A stretch of 64,000 nucleotides of DNA from positions 137,148,529-137,212,528 of the forward strand of contig CM043964.1 of NCBI GenBank assembly GCA_014529385.2, in the 5' to 3' direction. The stretch's first letter is position 1. Each line of letters starts with the position of its first letter. This document shows positions 36,566 through 47,233 of the stretch, in pieces. Made by a program: the position numbers and the translations under genes. This DNA is from Adiantum capillus-veneris. Lineage: Eukaryota; Streptophyta; Polypodiopsida; Polypodiales; Pteridaceae. The notes below the pieces were generated by a model. That model was given only the letters and a program-made list of their open reading frames with translations, had not been told where the DNA came from and searched no databases.

Positions 36566-38099
36566 TCATACATAAGTTGACCTTAGTATAGGATGGCTAG
36601 GATGCCCTAAATCGACCAAGAATGTGATTATCATCACAAGAGACAAGCATGTGTTTTCGTGAATTAAGTACTCCATTGTTCCTTTGATTCTCCATGGAGG
36701 CCTATTGAAAGGAGTCTTTGATTTTGTTGTAAGCCTTTTTTTATTGTCAACATTCATCCTTTGACTCGAACCATTGGAAGACTTAGGAATCCAAATCTCT
36801 TGATGACCTTTGTACCTTCCTTGATGACTTTTCCTAGCTTTAGGTCTTGTTGAGCTTTTGAGATCTTCATGCAATTTTGTCATAGTTATAGTTGTTCTTT
36901 GGTTGACTGGTAGTCAAATCTTCGTATAGCCTTTGTAGAACCTTTGTGCAAGAAGACAATTCTTTGAAGTATGTTGTTGATTTGCATCTTCTTGAGGGTT
37001 GCGGTAGACTTGAGTAGCATTCGGTGTTATCCTTTTGTTTTGTTGCTTCTTAGTTATCCTAGGATGTTGTCGAGGTTGATATCTACTCAACCTTCTACTC
37101 TGGGAGGGTCTTGATTTCACTTCATATGCCCTGACCTATGGTTTTGGTACCCATATCTGTTTGTTACCTCTATACTACTCATGTTCTTTTAAACGCCATA
37201 ATGATGCTACGCATCCCATGTGTTTGTCTTTCTGTGTTAATTTTTTGTCTTCAATCCACATTGGATCATTGACTTTAACTAAACTGCTTGGAACAAATAC
37301 TTGCTTGACGTTCATTTTCTTTCTTGCGTACCTGGGTTGAAATATCTTTACTTTTTTGGGTGGCTCCCTAGAGGTTTTGTTTGGGTCAGCAATTAATTGG
37401 GAGTTTATAAAGCCTGATTCGCTTGAAGAAGCCGATCCACGAGGGTTTTTTGATGTAGAGGCATATGATGTCACATCTTTTGTGCTCATGGGTTGTATGT
37501 CCACTTTAGCTTTACCTTTGTATGTAAGATTTGTCGTTGATTCTTGTGACTTTTGTAACTTTGAATCTAGCATTAATGGTATCTGTAAATGTTGCTTGCT
37601 ACCACTTGGGAAGTAGATTAATAACATTGTATGTTCTTTGTATTCTTTGTGTTGTCTAACCACTAATTTCCAAGGATGACATCTGAAAGCACGTCTTCTG
37701 AAGGATTTACTTGAAACTTTACCTACTCTTCATGCTTTTGGATGCTAAAAATAGGAACCAATTATTCTTGACTTGTAGCCATACCTCCTATTACTTGTGA
37801 CTATCCTATTTGCATAGAGTAATCTTTAAAATGCTTTAGATGTTCTCTAAAACCATATTGCACTTTGCTACTTGATCCAATAGAGCATTTCATCTAACAC
37901 TTTCTCTATTTTCATTGTTGCCTATTCTTGCATTTTGAGGCTTTGCATCAACTTGAGATACTCTTTGACTTTAGGCTGGCCATCCGTATGGGTTTGTACA
38001 AGGTCATGAACCTATTGGTAATCATTTCCATTTGCATTGTTATATGTATATGTGAGCTTGGTCACATGTAAGTGCTTGAACACTATGGGATTTGTCGGC
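36566..38099 (-). pseudogene. Unrecognised decayed ORF interrupted by CACTA
   Basis: Three open stretches in the same minus frame, 37663-37175, 37120-36914 and 36883-36566, separated only by stops. They form one basic, Lys/Ser/Gln-rich protein of about 370 codons with repeated IWVPK / IWIPK words (QIWVPKP, QEIWIPKSS), which recall the linker after the zinc knuckle in some copia Gag proteins. A weaker open frame continues to 38099 with VFKHLHVTKLTYTYNN, then stops at the CACTA insertion. I do not recognise the family. Confidence 0.45.
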
Positions 38100-38102
38100 T
38101 TT

Positions 38103-38114
38103 CACTACAAGAGG
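38103..38114 (+). repeat. CACTA left terminal inverted repeat
   Basis: CACTACAAGAGG, exact inverse of 45746-45757; preceded by TTT. Confidence 0.95.
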
Positions 38115-38128
38115 TTATGTGCTCTTGT

Positions 38129-38373
38129 GACGCTCTTAGCGACGGAAATACACTGGGTTTTTATAACCCCCGGCGTCGCTATAAGCGTCGCTAAAAGCGT
38201 CGCTACGAGAGCGTCGCTATATGCGTCGCTATAGACGTCGCTATAGACGTCGCTATATAGCGACGCTCATAGCGACGCCTATAGCGACGCTTATAGCGAC
38301 GCTCTCACAGAAGAGTATAGCGACGCATATAGCGACGCTACAGAGCCATAAATAGCGACGCATATAGCGACGC
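38129..38373. repeat. CACTA left subterminal repeat array
   Basis: About 16 copies of the 8-10 bp unit GCGTCGCTAT, first in one orientation and, after a turning point near 38254, in the opposite one (ATAGCGACGC), so the block can fold on itself. Such units are the usual binding sites of the TNPA protein. Confidence 0.9.
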
Positions 38374-38737
38374 CTGAGAGAATATTTTTTTGGTGGCAGG
38401 GCATTGAATGCCTGCCACCCATCAACCATATTGTACTTGATTCACTTTTTAAAAAAAGTGCAAAGGTAAATAATAGACCCAAAATAGTCACCCACAAGAC
38501 GCATTGTTTGCAAAATTGACAATTGTACACATCATAGACAAACTGAATTGATTGGCAAATGTAATAATGACAATTGTACAACATCATAGGCATAAAGAAT
38601 TGATTGGCAAAAGGAATTGCGGTGACAAATGTAATAATATACATGGTTCAAAAAGACGTATAAAATCCGTCTCATGATACATAAGCTATGAGAAACCCTA
38701 AACTAATGCTATCTAGCTACGGCTAAACTGACGTCGT

Positions 38738-40051
38738 CTAATCAGACGTCTCATCGCGTCCAAGCGGCGTATCTGTCGGATTCTGCAAAAAAAGACAATA
38801 AGACAGTTTTCAGTAAGTATAAACATATAACGACATTTATAAAACAATACAAAAAATAAAAAAGAGTAAACCCTAATACTAACCATGCCGCTGCGAGAAC
38901 TGAGAATGTCCATCAGGGCGTTTAAGCCCTTCCTGCCTGCGTACTCGCGCTCGTACGGTGTGGGATCACGTCCTGTCATCGACCACTGTCAAAACATACA
39001 AAGATTTCATTATGTTAGAACTAAAAAACTCATAAACCCTAAACTATCGAACATGCATAAAGAGCAATGTGAAAAGACTTACAAAATCGGCCTCAAATGA
39101 TGCCCATCCACCGCTCCCCAAGTGGTGCGAGCTCCCTGCCTCTACTCGCGCTCTGGCTGCATCCTTTTGTTGCTTCCACTTGTCGGGATTCTCGCGCGCT
39201 GCTTTCTTCGCATTCTTCCAATCTTCTTTGGCCAGCCAATCTGGCCTATTCCACCCATTCTTGATTGCTTTTTGCACTTCGGAACGCTTGTGTTTGCAGT
39301 ATTCGCGCATTCGAATCTTCATCAGGTCTTCATTGAAGCGCTGATCCCGTGTTGGAACGGGAAACTCATCATGAAGTATGCTGATGACTCTGTTTTTTAA
39401 ATCACTTGGTACTTCACTCCATTTGTTTAGTATATAGTGTCTAAACAGCTGAGAGCAAAGACCACGCATGCGCGAGATCACCTTCTTGCCGTCATCATCC
39501 ATGATGATGCCGCCGCTGATGTCGACGGAGTAAGGCAAGCCCTCTGGCCGGTGACGCGTGAACCTGGGTGTCCCGGCAGGGGTCTCTAGCGGCGTGTCGA
39601 TGGGGGTACGGACGTCAGGTGTCTCCACCGGCGTCTGGGCCCCGAAGCGAGGAGTGTCGAGTGGGGTGGCTCCTGGCGGAGTAGGTAGAGGTGTGTAGCT
39701 TCTAGGAACAGTCAGCCGTGCAAAACCTGGCGTAGACGGCGATGCTGTGGCTGGTGTGGGGGCGGGCAAAGAAGGGGAGGGTAAAGAGCCTCGTCGAACA
39801 CGAAGCGGTGTGGAGGCATCGGTGGCGGAATCCCCACAACAACCGCCACCGCCACCACTAGAGCGCCGGTGTCTAGAAGAGTGTGACGCTCGTCTCGTCG
39901 ACGCCGAAGCTTCGGAGCGCGCCGAATGCTCCGAAAGAGAGGGAGATGCGGATGGTGTAGGAACGCGCGATGATGCGCCAGAACGATGACGCTCCACGTA
40001 CCACTGTCTCTGCTGCGGTGACAAAGAAGAAAGAAACTCCTCATCATCCAT
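38738..40051 (-). CDS. TNPA-like protein of CACTA (Ptta/En/Spm family)
   Basis: Three exons, 40051-39083, 38985-38884 and 38782-38738, joined at GT-AG introns in phase 0 to an intact ORF of 371 residues. Residues 1-20 MDDEEFLSSLSPQQRQWYVE are followed by a Ser/Pro/Thr-rich region with TPxxTP repeats, then the conserved domain of the plant Ptta/En/Spm transposase family (FRHYILNKWSEVPSDLKNRV, KHKRSEVQKAIKNGWNRPDW), and a third part beginning GRDPTPYEREYAGRKG. In En/Spm the corresponding protein binds subterminal repeats and regulates transposition. A possible splice acceptor just before the ATG suggests a 5' UTR intron. No stop or frameshift was found. Confidence 0.85.
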
Positions 40052-40255
40052 ACCTGCATTAAACACACGAATATTTAAACTTAATATTGAATGAATAGAG
40101 TAGACAATGACGCAAAGACCATTAAATACAATGACGTAATGACGCATATAAATACAATGACGCAATGAATCGAGTGGTAGAAGAGGCAAGTCGAAAACTC
40201 AGAATTTTCAATCAAAAGATGTGAGCAAAATTGTTCAAATACAATATTTGTGGCT

Positions 40256-43200
40256 TTAAGAGATCTCTCTCTCATCCTCGCATAACTCAGCATAACTTCC
40301 TATATCTATATAGAGCTCTCCGTTTAAACACATATCCTCTGTTTCATTTTGTAGCTCCTCTGCATGCACCCCATATAGAGCAGTAGCATCTTGATGCTCG
40401 TCTGGCACCACCGCAGCGGCTTCTGATTGAGCATCTTCTCTGATCTCCTCCATTGATGTCGTTGTGATTGGCACATGGTAGCCTTCATACGTCCTTGCAC
40501 TACGAGGGGCTAACTCTATGACGTACCACCAGTTTGATGTAGACTTTGTAGGATGAAATACTACCTGCCAGAGCCACATAACTTACATGAGAGCTTTCAA
40601 GCACATAACTTGTAAAAGGGGGATGTTAACTATTTATATACTTACTTGTTCACAATGCTCGGGTAGTACGAAAGTGTCTCTTAGGTCAGTCCATTTCTTA
40701 GTAGAATCCACCTCAAGAAAACCAGACTCTCCTCTACGCACAGTAGCGTTTCGACCCTCCATGATTATCTTGAACCATTGCACGTCGAACAAGTCGACAA
40801 AAAATCCTCTGTAATCGATCCTCAAAATCTCTTGCAGCGTGCCGAAGTAAGTGAGTTCCGCCACCACGGGATCTGCATCAGAGGAACGTCGTCGACTAGA
40901 CTGTTCAAATTTTGCCATGATTCCACAATCTTGAGTAAAACGCTTTTTGTCGATTCGTTCCACCCTAAAATGTCGACCTTTACACCATGCTGCTGTGTAT
41001 GACTTATACTACAACGAACAAAGATTATGAGTGGCCGTTCAAACGTTTATAAATAAAGTCACTTGCTAGTCGTACATTGCAAACTTACCTTGGTCGCGCA
41101 ACCCCGAGAGTACTCCCACTCTTCTTCAGTCACTTTGTCACCGCATTGTTGTGCGCTTTTCAATTGGTTGTGCAACCATCTTAAGCTCATGAAGGTTGGT
41201 AGGCTCTCCAGAACCGCTGGATAGTGCATCGGTGGTCGTCTTCCCCGTCTCCACTCGATTCGTGCCCTTTGTCGCTCTTGCTTTGCATCCTCATATTGTG
41301 AAATCCACTTTTGCATCACTGGATTGTGAAGCATGCAAAATCGGTTGATTTTAGCCTCTAGATCTTCCGTCATCTTCTTCTCAACACCGAGATTGCACAT
41401 GACAATCCCAGATATGCGCTCATCATCTATGGTTCGCCATAGCGTGTCCCGGGATTTATCAAATCCATCTAACCACTCTCCAATGTACACTAGGGACTCT
41501 GATACCAACCAACCTTCTGCCATGCTACCCTCCGGACGTGCCTTTTGACACACATATCCCTTAAGCGTTTTCATGAAACGCTCTAAGAAGAACATCCATC
41601 TGGAATGAACTGTGCCAGCTATTTCCACCTCATCAACTATGTGAATAAGAAGATGCACCTGAATGGTTAGCATTGTAGTAGGAAAATGTTTCTCAAACAT
41701 GCACACAAGCTCCGCAGCATTTAGTTTGGCGAATGGTATGGAGTCTACGTCGATCTCCTTTTGTGAGATCCATTGCACCAGCTTTGCAAGTTTGTAGATT
41801 GTGTTACGGATGTCGAGAGACAAACATCCCTCAATGGCAACCGGTAAGATAAACTGTAAAGTATGTGCAGCAATGATATTAAAGTCCACATTTTATGCAA
41901 TGATATTAAAGTCCACTATGAACGTACCTGACACATTTTATGCCAATCGTGTGACTTCAAACCGGTAAGCTTTCCTTCTTTAGTAAAACACGTTCGGAGC
42001 GAGTGCATTACGCCAGTGGGGGTCCGCAAAGATCGAATGGCCTCTTTTACTTTGCGTTCTTGGGCTCCTGTGAAAATCCATGGTGCTTTAGGAAGTTTTA
42101 TCGATCCATCAGACGCTGTTTGCGGCCAATATTGCTCCATACGATCCACATTTCTAAGGTCAACTCTGGCTCCCAAAGTATCTTTCTTGCCGGTCAAATG
42201 GTCCCATAGTAGATTACCCACATTCTTGAATATGTGCATTGGATCGAGCAAGTGATTGATCACGAGTCGAGGCCAGTATGGTAACTCGTACCATAGAGAT
42301 AGTCTCTTCATCCCTGGAGGCAATCCGTCATCGCACATCTCCTTCTGCTCTAACCATGCTTGTGCAGACATCCTTGGTGGCTCTCTTCCCAAAAAGCCGT
42401 CGCGTAACACATGATTCTCCGGAAGATACGCTTGATGACCTTCGTAGATTTGCTTCTTCAGTGAGGGTGCCCTACGTGCATTCAGTCTAGGTCCACATGT
42501 GACACATGCTCTGTATCCGCTTGTTTGAAGCCCTGCATGTATACACATGATAATAGATCAACTATGGGGAAAAACCAGATTTACAGTGTCTGAGAGAGGA
42601 GTGTCAATAGATCACCTGAGCATTCTGTTAGCCCGGGATAGTCATGCATGGTCCACATTAGAATACCTCTGATCAAAGCATTCCGTCGTCCTGTGTGTCG
42701 GCTCATATCCACCACCTCTATGCCAATCCACAATTGTTGTAGCTCTTCCAATAGTGGACGAAGATACACATCCATATTCCCCACTTTATATCGCCCTGGC
42801 ACAATCAAGCTTAGCCATAGGTGCCCCTTCTTCGTAGTCAACCACGGGGGAATGTTGTAGTTGACGATGACAACGGGCCATACACTGTAAGATGTTGATC
42901 TTTGACCAAATGGATTTACGCCATCCATAGCCAGGCCTAAGCGCAAATTTCGAGCTTCCCTGGCAAAATCCGACCATGTTCCATCTATATGTTTCCAGGC
43001 TGCGCAATCTGCAGGAATTCGTAGCACACCATCCGAAGATTTATTCTCCTCATGCCATGATGCTAGGGCGGCCATGGACTTACATTCGAAGAAATGCTTG
43101 ATGCGAGGAAGCAAAGGAAAATGTCGCAAAACCTTTTGTGGAATTTTTGTCCCGTGGAGATCTACTCGATATCTTTCGGAATCACATTTCGGACACTTCT

Positions 43201-43984
43201 CCATGTCTGTGTATTCCCCTCTGAAAAGAATGCAGTCATTAGGACAAGCGTGGATAGAATTGTAATCCATCCCCAAGTTTCGCAAAATCTTTCTTGCTTC
43301 ATCTCGGGAATCTGGCATCACATTGTCAGCTGGTAGAATGTGCTCTTTCAGCAATCTACACAACATAAAAATATGATACAGTCGTGTAAAAATCTATCAG
43401 ATCATTATACACCATGAGTTCTATTAAAGTAAACTAATTGTAATAGATCACCTGAAAAGCGCTGTGACGCTAGTGTCACTCCATCCAAACTTTGCCTGCA
43501 TGTTGAGAAGAACCAGGAGTGCTTTCAATCTAGACATACGTGCTCCATTATACAATGATGTATCGGCTTCACTTTTCATATCATCATAGATAAGCCTTTC
43601 TGAATCCATGATCGTCTCGATCATTTCATCAATCTCGGGCTCAAACATTGCCTCGTTGGGAATGTGCTCTGCATGATCATCCCCCGAGCTGTCAGAGGCT
43701 ACATCTTGTGGCCTCACATATGCTGCTTGACCAAAGCGCCTGCGAACACGTCTATTGGGTTGCAAGATTGCTGCTTGTTGGCCAGCGTCAGAGTCCGACG
43801 AGTTATAATTGGCAACAACTCGATCTATAATAGATGGATCGAACTCGCCAAATTCACGAACGTGCTGCAAAGAAACACGTCTTGTCCGTCGCACAGCATG
43901 CTTGCATTGATTACAAGGACATAAGACCCTCGTTGAGAGATAGGTGTTTCGGTTGGACGGTCCCACATCCTCGTCGCTACTCAT
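40256..43984 (-). CDS. TNPD-like transposase of CACTA (tnp2 family)
   Basis: Six exons by GT-AG boundaries: 43984-43452, 43355-42616, 42532-41928, 41853-41089, 41008-40646 and 40564-40256. Together they give 3,315 nt and 1,104 residues with no internal stop. Exon 1 has the transposase-associated N-terminal motif (VLCPCNQCKHAV). Exons 2-3 carry the tnp2 core (FPLLPRIKHFFECKSMA, WPVVIVNYNIPPWLTTKKGH, LLDPMHIFKNVGNLLWDHL, GLKSHDWHKMCQ). Exon 4 is a DUF4218 region (HSRWMFFLERFMKTLKGYV, RPEGSMAEGW), and exon 5 a DUF4216 region. It would cut and join the CACTA ends. Length and order match known TNPD proteins. I could not place each catalytic acid. Confidence 0.9.
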
Positions 43985-44046
43985 AATGAGGATAAAAAAC
44001 TTATAACCTAGACAACAAATTTAATATTCTATTGGCATTCTTCGTC

Positions 44047-44111
<65 letters not shown>

Positions 44112-45260
44112 CTCACATTCTCTAGTCATGTCCAATCCCCGCACACCTCGGTCTAGAGGTGCACGGAGATCAGAACCACCGGGTTATAATCTCGTCTTTA
44201 TTGGTCAATACCTATATTTGTGGGTACAAGAAATCTAGACACCCACGTCTACATGATACTGCATGTAGTGGACAAAATCCCTTTGCCTCTTCTCTAGCTG
44301 TAGCACTTCACTTCATCTTAACATCTTTTCACAGTAGATCTTTTCACTGTTCATCTAACTCTAAACCCTAAACCGTAAGTAATTCTTGCGTGGACTCGAT
44401 CTAACGTAAATAAGCGTAAATCTAAATAAACGTAAATCTAACTAAAAATAAAGCTAAATCTAATTTAACGTAAGTCTAATGACTAGAGGTTGTCTAGATG
44501 GTCATTGTGTCGGGGATGTAGTGACTCTTGCCGCCCTGAAGATCCACCTTCTTCCCTATCTTCTGAAGACATTTCACCAGTACTTTTGGATCGACGGAGC
44601 CCACTATGAGTGAAGGCAGCAATACCCTATATTCCATTGAGGGCTTTCTTCACCCGCTTCATGCAAGCATCGCAGTCTATGGAGACCCGCATCTAATCTA
44701 ATATAACATAAATCTAAATCTAGCTTAAATAAATGTAAATCTAGTTAAAAATAAACCTAAATCTAATTTAATGTAAGTCTACATATAACCTAATCTTTAA
44801 CGTCTTTTAAAATAGTTTCCTACGACGTTATAACTCTCTTCTTCCTGTGTGTGTGCGCGTGTGTGGATGTGTGTGCCAATAAAAAGAGATAAATGGTATA
44901 ACCTTTCTATCACCCATGCCAAGTATGATAGATTGATTATGCCATTTCTCTCTTGAATAATAGGTCTTCAGTTCAACTCCTCGTCGGCTAGATCTTTAGG
45001 TCTTTTAATTTTAATTAGTTTCCTACGACGCTCCCTTAGTTTCTCTTTCTTTCTCTCTCAATGTGTGTGCGTTTTTTTGGATCGTATGCATGTTTTCTTT
45101 CTCTTTTCCTCTCTCAATGTGTGCGTTTTTTGTTTATGCATGTTCTCTCTCTCTTTTCCTCTCTCAATGCGTACGTTTTCTGTTTATGCATGCTCTCTCT
45201 CTCTTTTTCTCTCTCAATGTGTGTGTGCATTCTTTGTTTATGTATGTGTGTGCGTTTTTG

Positions 45261-45296
<36 letters not shown>

Positions 45297-45416
45297 AACA
45301 CTATATGTGTGTGTGTATGTGTGTGTGTGTGAGAGAGAGAGCGAGGGAGAGAGAAAGAGAGGAAGGGAACATGAGAATGAGGAGAGGGAAGGAGCATACC
45401 TGTCTCTCCTTCCTCT

Positions 45417-45468
<52 letters not shown>

Positions 45469-45589
45469 GAAAAAGAGAGAGAGAGAGAGTGAGGGAGAGC
45501 GTTACCTGCTCTTTGCTTGAGGGCGTCGAAAAACTCAGATCTGAGATCTGAGTTTTTGGGCGCGCTCGGTTATTTTTTTTACCCCAGCT
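43985..45589. promoter_or_regulatory. CACTA 5' region with low-complexity repeats
   Basis: Non-coding DNA upstream of the TNPD start. It contains (CT)n at 44050-44108, a block of AATCTAACGTAAAT-like repeats at 44400-44790, a four-copy minisatellite of about 54 bp (45050-45265, CTCTCTCAATGTGTG plus TTTATGCATG), (CT)n at 45263-45294 and (GT)n at 45421-45464. The transposase promoter should lie here, but I see no clear TATA box. Confidence 0.5.
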
Positions 45590-45695
45590 GGCGTCGCTAT
45601 GAGCGTCGCTATAAGCGTCGCTATGAGCGTCGCAAATTTACAAAGAAATTTGCGACGCTCATAGCGACGCTTATAGCGACGCTCATAGCGACGCC
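45590..45695. repeat. Perfect 50-bp hairpin in CACTA right subterminal region
   Basis: Arm 45590-45639 and arm 45646-45695 are exact reverse complements, separated by the loop ACAAAG (45640-45645). Each arm holds four GCGTCGC units. Further GCGTCGCT units follow to 45735. Confidence 0.95.
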
Positions 45696-45745
45696 GGGAA
45701 TTTTTTTTTTTAGCGTCGCTGTGTGAGCGTCGCTAATGTGAAGAG

Positions 45746-45757
45746 CCTCTTGTAGTG
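45746..45757 (-). repeat. CACTA right terminal inverted repeat
   Basis: CCTCTTGTAGTG, followed by the TTT duplication. Confidence 0.95.
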
Positions 45758-45760
45758 TTT

Positions 45761-46149
45761 TGACTTTGACGTGTGGAAGTCAACTAAAAGTTTTGTCCTT
45801 GATGATCTTCATAGATGCATTTGTATGCAGATTTTAATGGAATTTGGGTTAACTGGGAATTTCCAACAATCATATGGTCCTTTAATGGCTTTTTCTTTGA
45901 AGGCGTCTGCTAGTTAGAAGTTCTAGGATTTCTAATTGATGTTGTGTTTTTCGATACATGAGTTGAGCTTCTTGGATTTGCAACTCCCCCCTTACATGCA
46001 CACACAAAGAGTAGAGGGCAATCACACACGATTGGAGCGTGATTAACCACTCTCTTGTATTATTTAATTATATCATTCGTACATGTGTCCTCTTTTTCCT
46101 CTTTGAAAGAAAGAACTTAATTATTTATTTTTATGCATCTAAATTCTCA
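45761..46149. other. CACTA right flank and gypsy LTR scrap
   Basis: 45761-45970 may continue the unrecognised ORF left of the CACTA (minus strand). About 45980-46149 resembles part of the A/B LTRs: ACATGTGTCC, a T-rich run, and CTCATTGGACCCC, as at 50440-50513. It abuts the copia gag end. Nothing is intact. Confidence 0.4.
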
Positions 46150-46823
46150 TTGGACCCCAACAATAAAGGCATGTTCAATTGCACGTTGTCTAATCTTTTT
46201 TTTTTGGAAAGTGACTCTTGCAACAACAATGTGCATAATTCATCAACCTTGACAACTTTTGGATTTCCTTGGGTCATAAGTCTCCAAGTACCAAAAGTTT
46301 GGTAAGAATCTGGCAAGGTATCAAGAATAGTCTGCACAAGGGAACTATCAGAAATGACTTCGCCTGCAAAAATAAGTTGCTCATAGATATCCTTGACACC
46401 AGCAAGGAAAGTTTCCATATCATCTTCCTCATGCATAATCTTCGACTCTAGCTCTTTACGCAACAATGCAATTTTGCAACTTGCATAAAGACTAGCCAGA
46501 AGATCCCAAACCCGTTTTGCAAATTTTGTTGAACGAATGTGAGGATTCATAGTGCGCTTCACATACAATGCAATCAATGCATAAGCCTACGCATCTTTTA
46601 CATCCCAACGAGCTTGCTCAGTCGTAGGAAAAACAGCTCTGGCAGTAGCAATGCTGCCACCAAAACCTGCAACATTCTCAACATCGCCTATATCCTCAGA
46701 ACGAGGACATACATCAATGCCCTGCACAATATTCCAGACACCCTTTGACACAAGGACATGTTGCATCATATAAGCCCACATAGAGTAATTGTCCCCATCC
46801 AATCTATCCTTAGCAGCAAACAT
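46150..46823 (-). pseudogene. Ty1/copia gag (G2)
   Basis: Starts MFAAKDRLDGDNYSMWAYMM at 46823, the typical copia Gag N-terminus. One TAG at 46587-46589 interrupts it, then the same frame continues with the UBN2 domain (RVWDLLASLYASCKIALLRK, DDMETFLAGVKDIYEQLIFA, DSYQTFGTWRLMTQGNP). It is cut before the zinc knuckle at about 46150. It is the same family as G1 at 1-900, and its 5' PBS and LTR piece are still present on the right. Confidence 0.88.
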
Positions 46824-47216
46824 CTTGAACACATGTCTGCCATGGCAAATGTTGCACCTGATGTGAAAACTACTCGAAAAGAGGAGAAACGAAGTGGGAA
46901 CAGCACGTGCTATATAACACAAACTGTAGAAGACTATAAGGTACCTATTATGCTGAAAATGGCACTGACAGAATTTTTGCACAAAATGATGAAATAGCCT
47001 GTATAATATTGCCTATAGTGGAAACAAAGGCCAAAATGAGCCCAAATGAAAATTCTCAGCAGACCAAGCTCTACGATCTCTCCTAAATTATTTGTCAGCA
47101 CTCACCCGAATTATTTGATGACGCTCTCCAAAGCTCACAAAAATCGAAGAAAGTGAGCAGGCGTGTGCTGGAGCGTGCTGGAGCTGCTAGTGACTAAGCC
47201 CGGGAGGACGCAACCT

Positions 47217-47228
47217 GCTTTGATACCA
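47217..47228 (-). promoter_or_regulatory. Primer binding site of copia G2
   Basis: Minus strand TGGTATCAAAGC, complementary to initiator-Met tRNA, about 390 bp upstream of the gag start. Confidence 0.8.
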
Positions 47229-47233
47229 ATTTT

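Larger units (their letters stand above)
38103..45757 (-). mobile_element. Complete CACTA (En/Spm, CMC) DNA transposon
   Basis: 7,655 bp. The ends are CACTACAAGAGG (38103-38114) and its inverse CCTCTTGTAGTG (45746-45757), flanked by the 3-bp duplication TTT (38100-38102 and 45758-45760), the expected size. Subterminal arrays of GCGTCGCTAT / ATAGCGACGC lie inside both ends. Two minus-strand genes, TNPD-like and TNPA-like, both give uninterrupted spliced ORFs. By sequence it could be autonomous. Confidence 0.95.

Noticed and set aside
39069-39989. Plus-strand ORFs at 39069-39400 and 39747-39989
   Set aside because: Antisense shadows of the TNPA-like gene.
45061-45492. 143-codon Cys/Leu/Ser/Val-rich ORF in the CACTA 5' region
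   Set aside because: Translation of CT/GT repeats, open in three frames; no start context or similarity.
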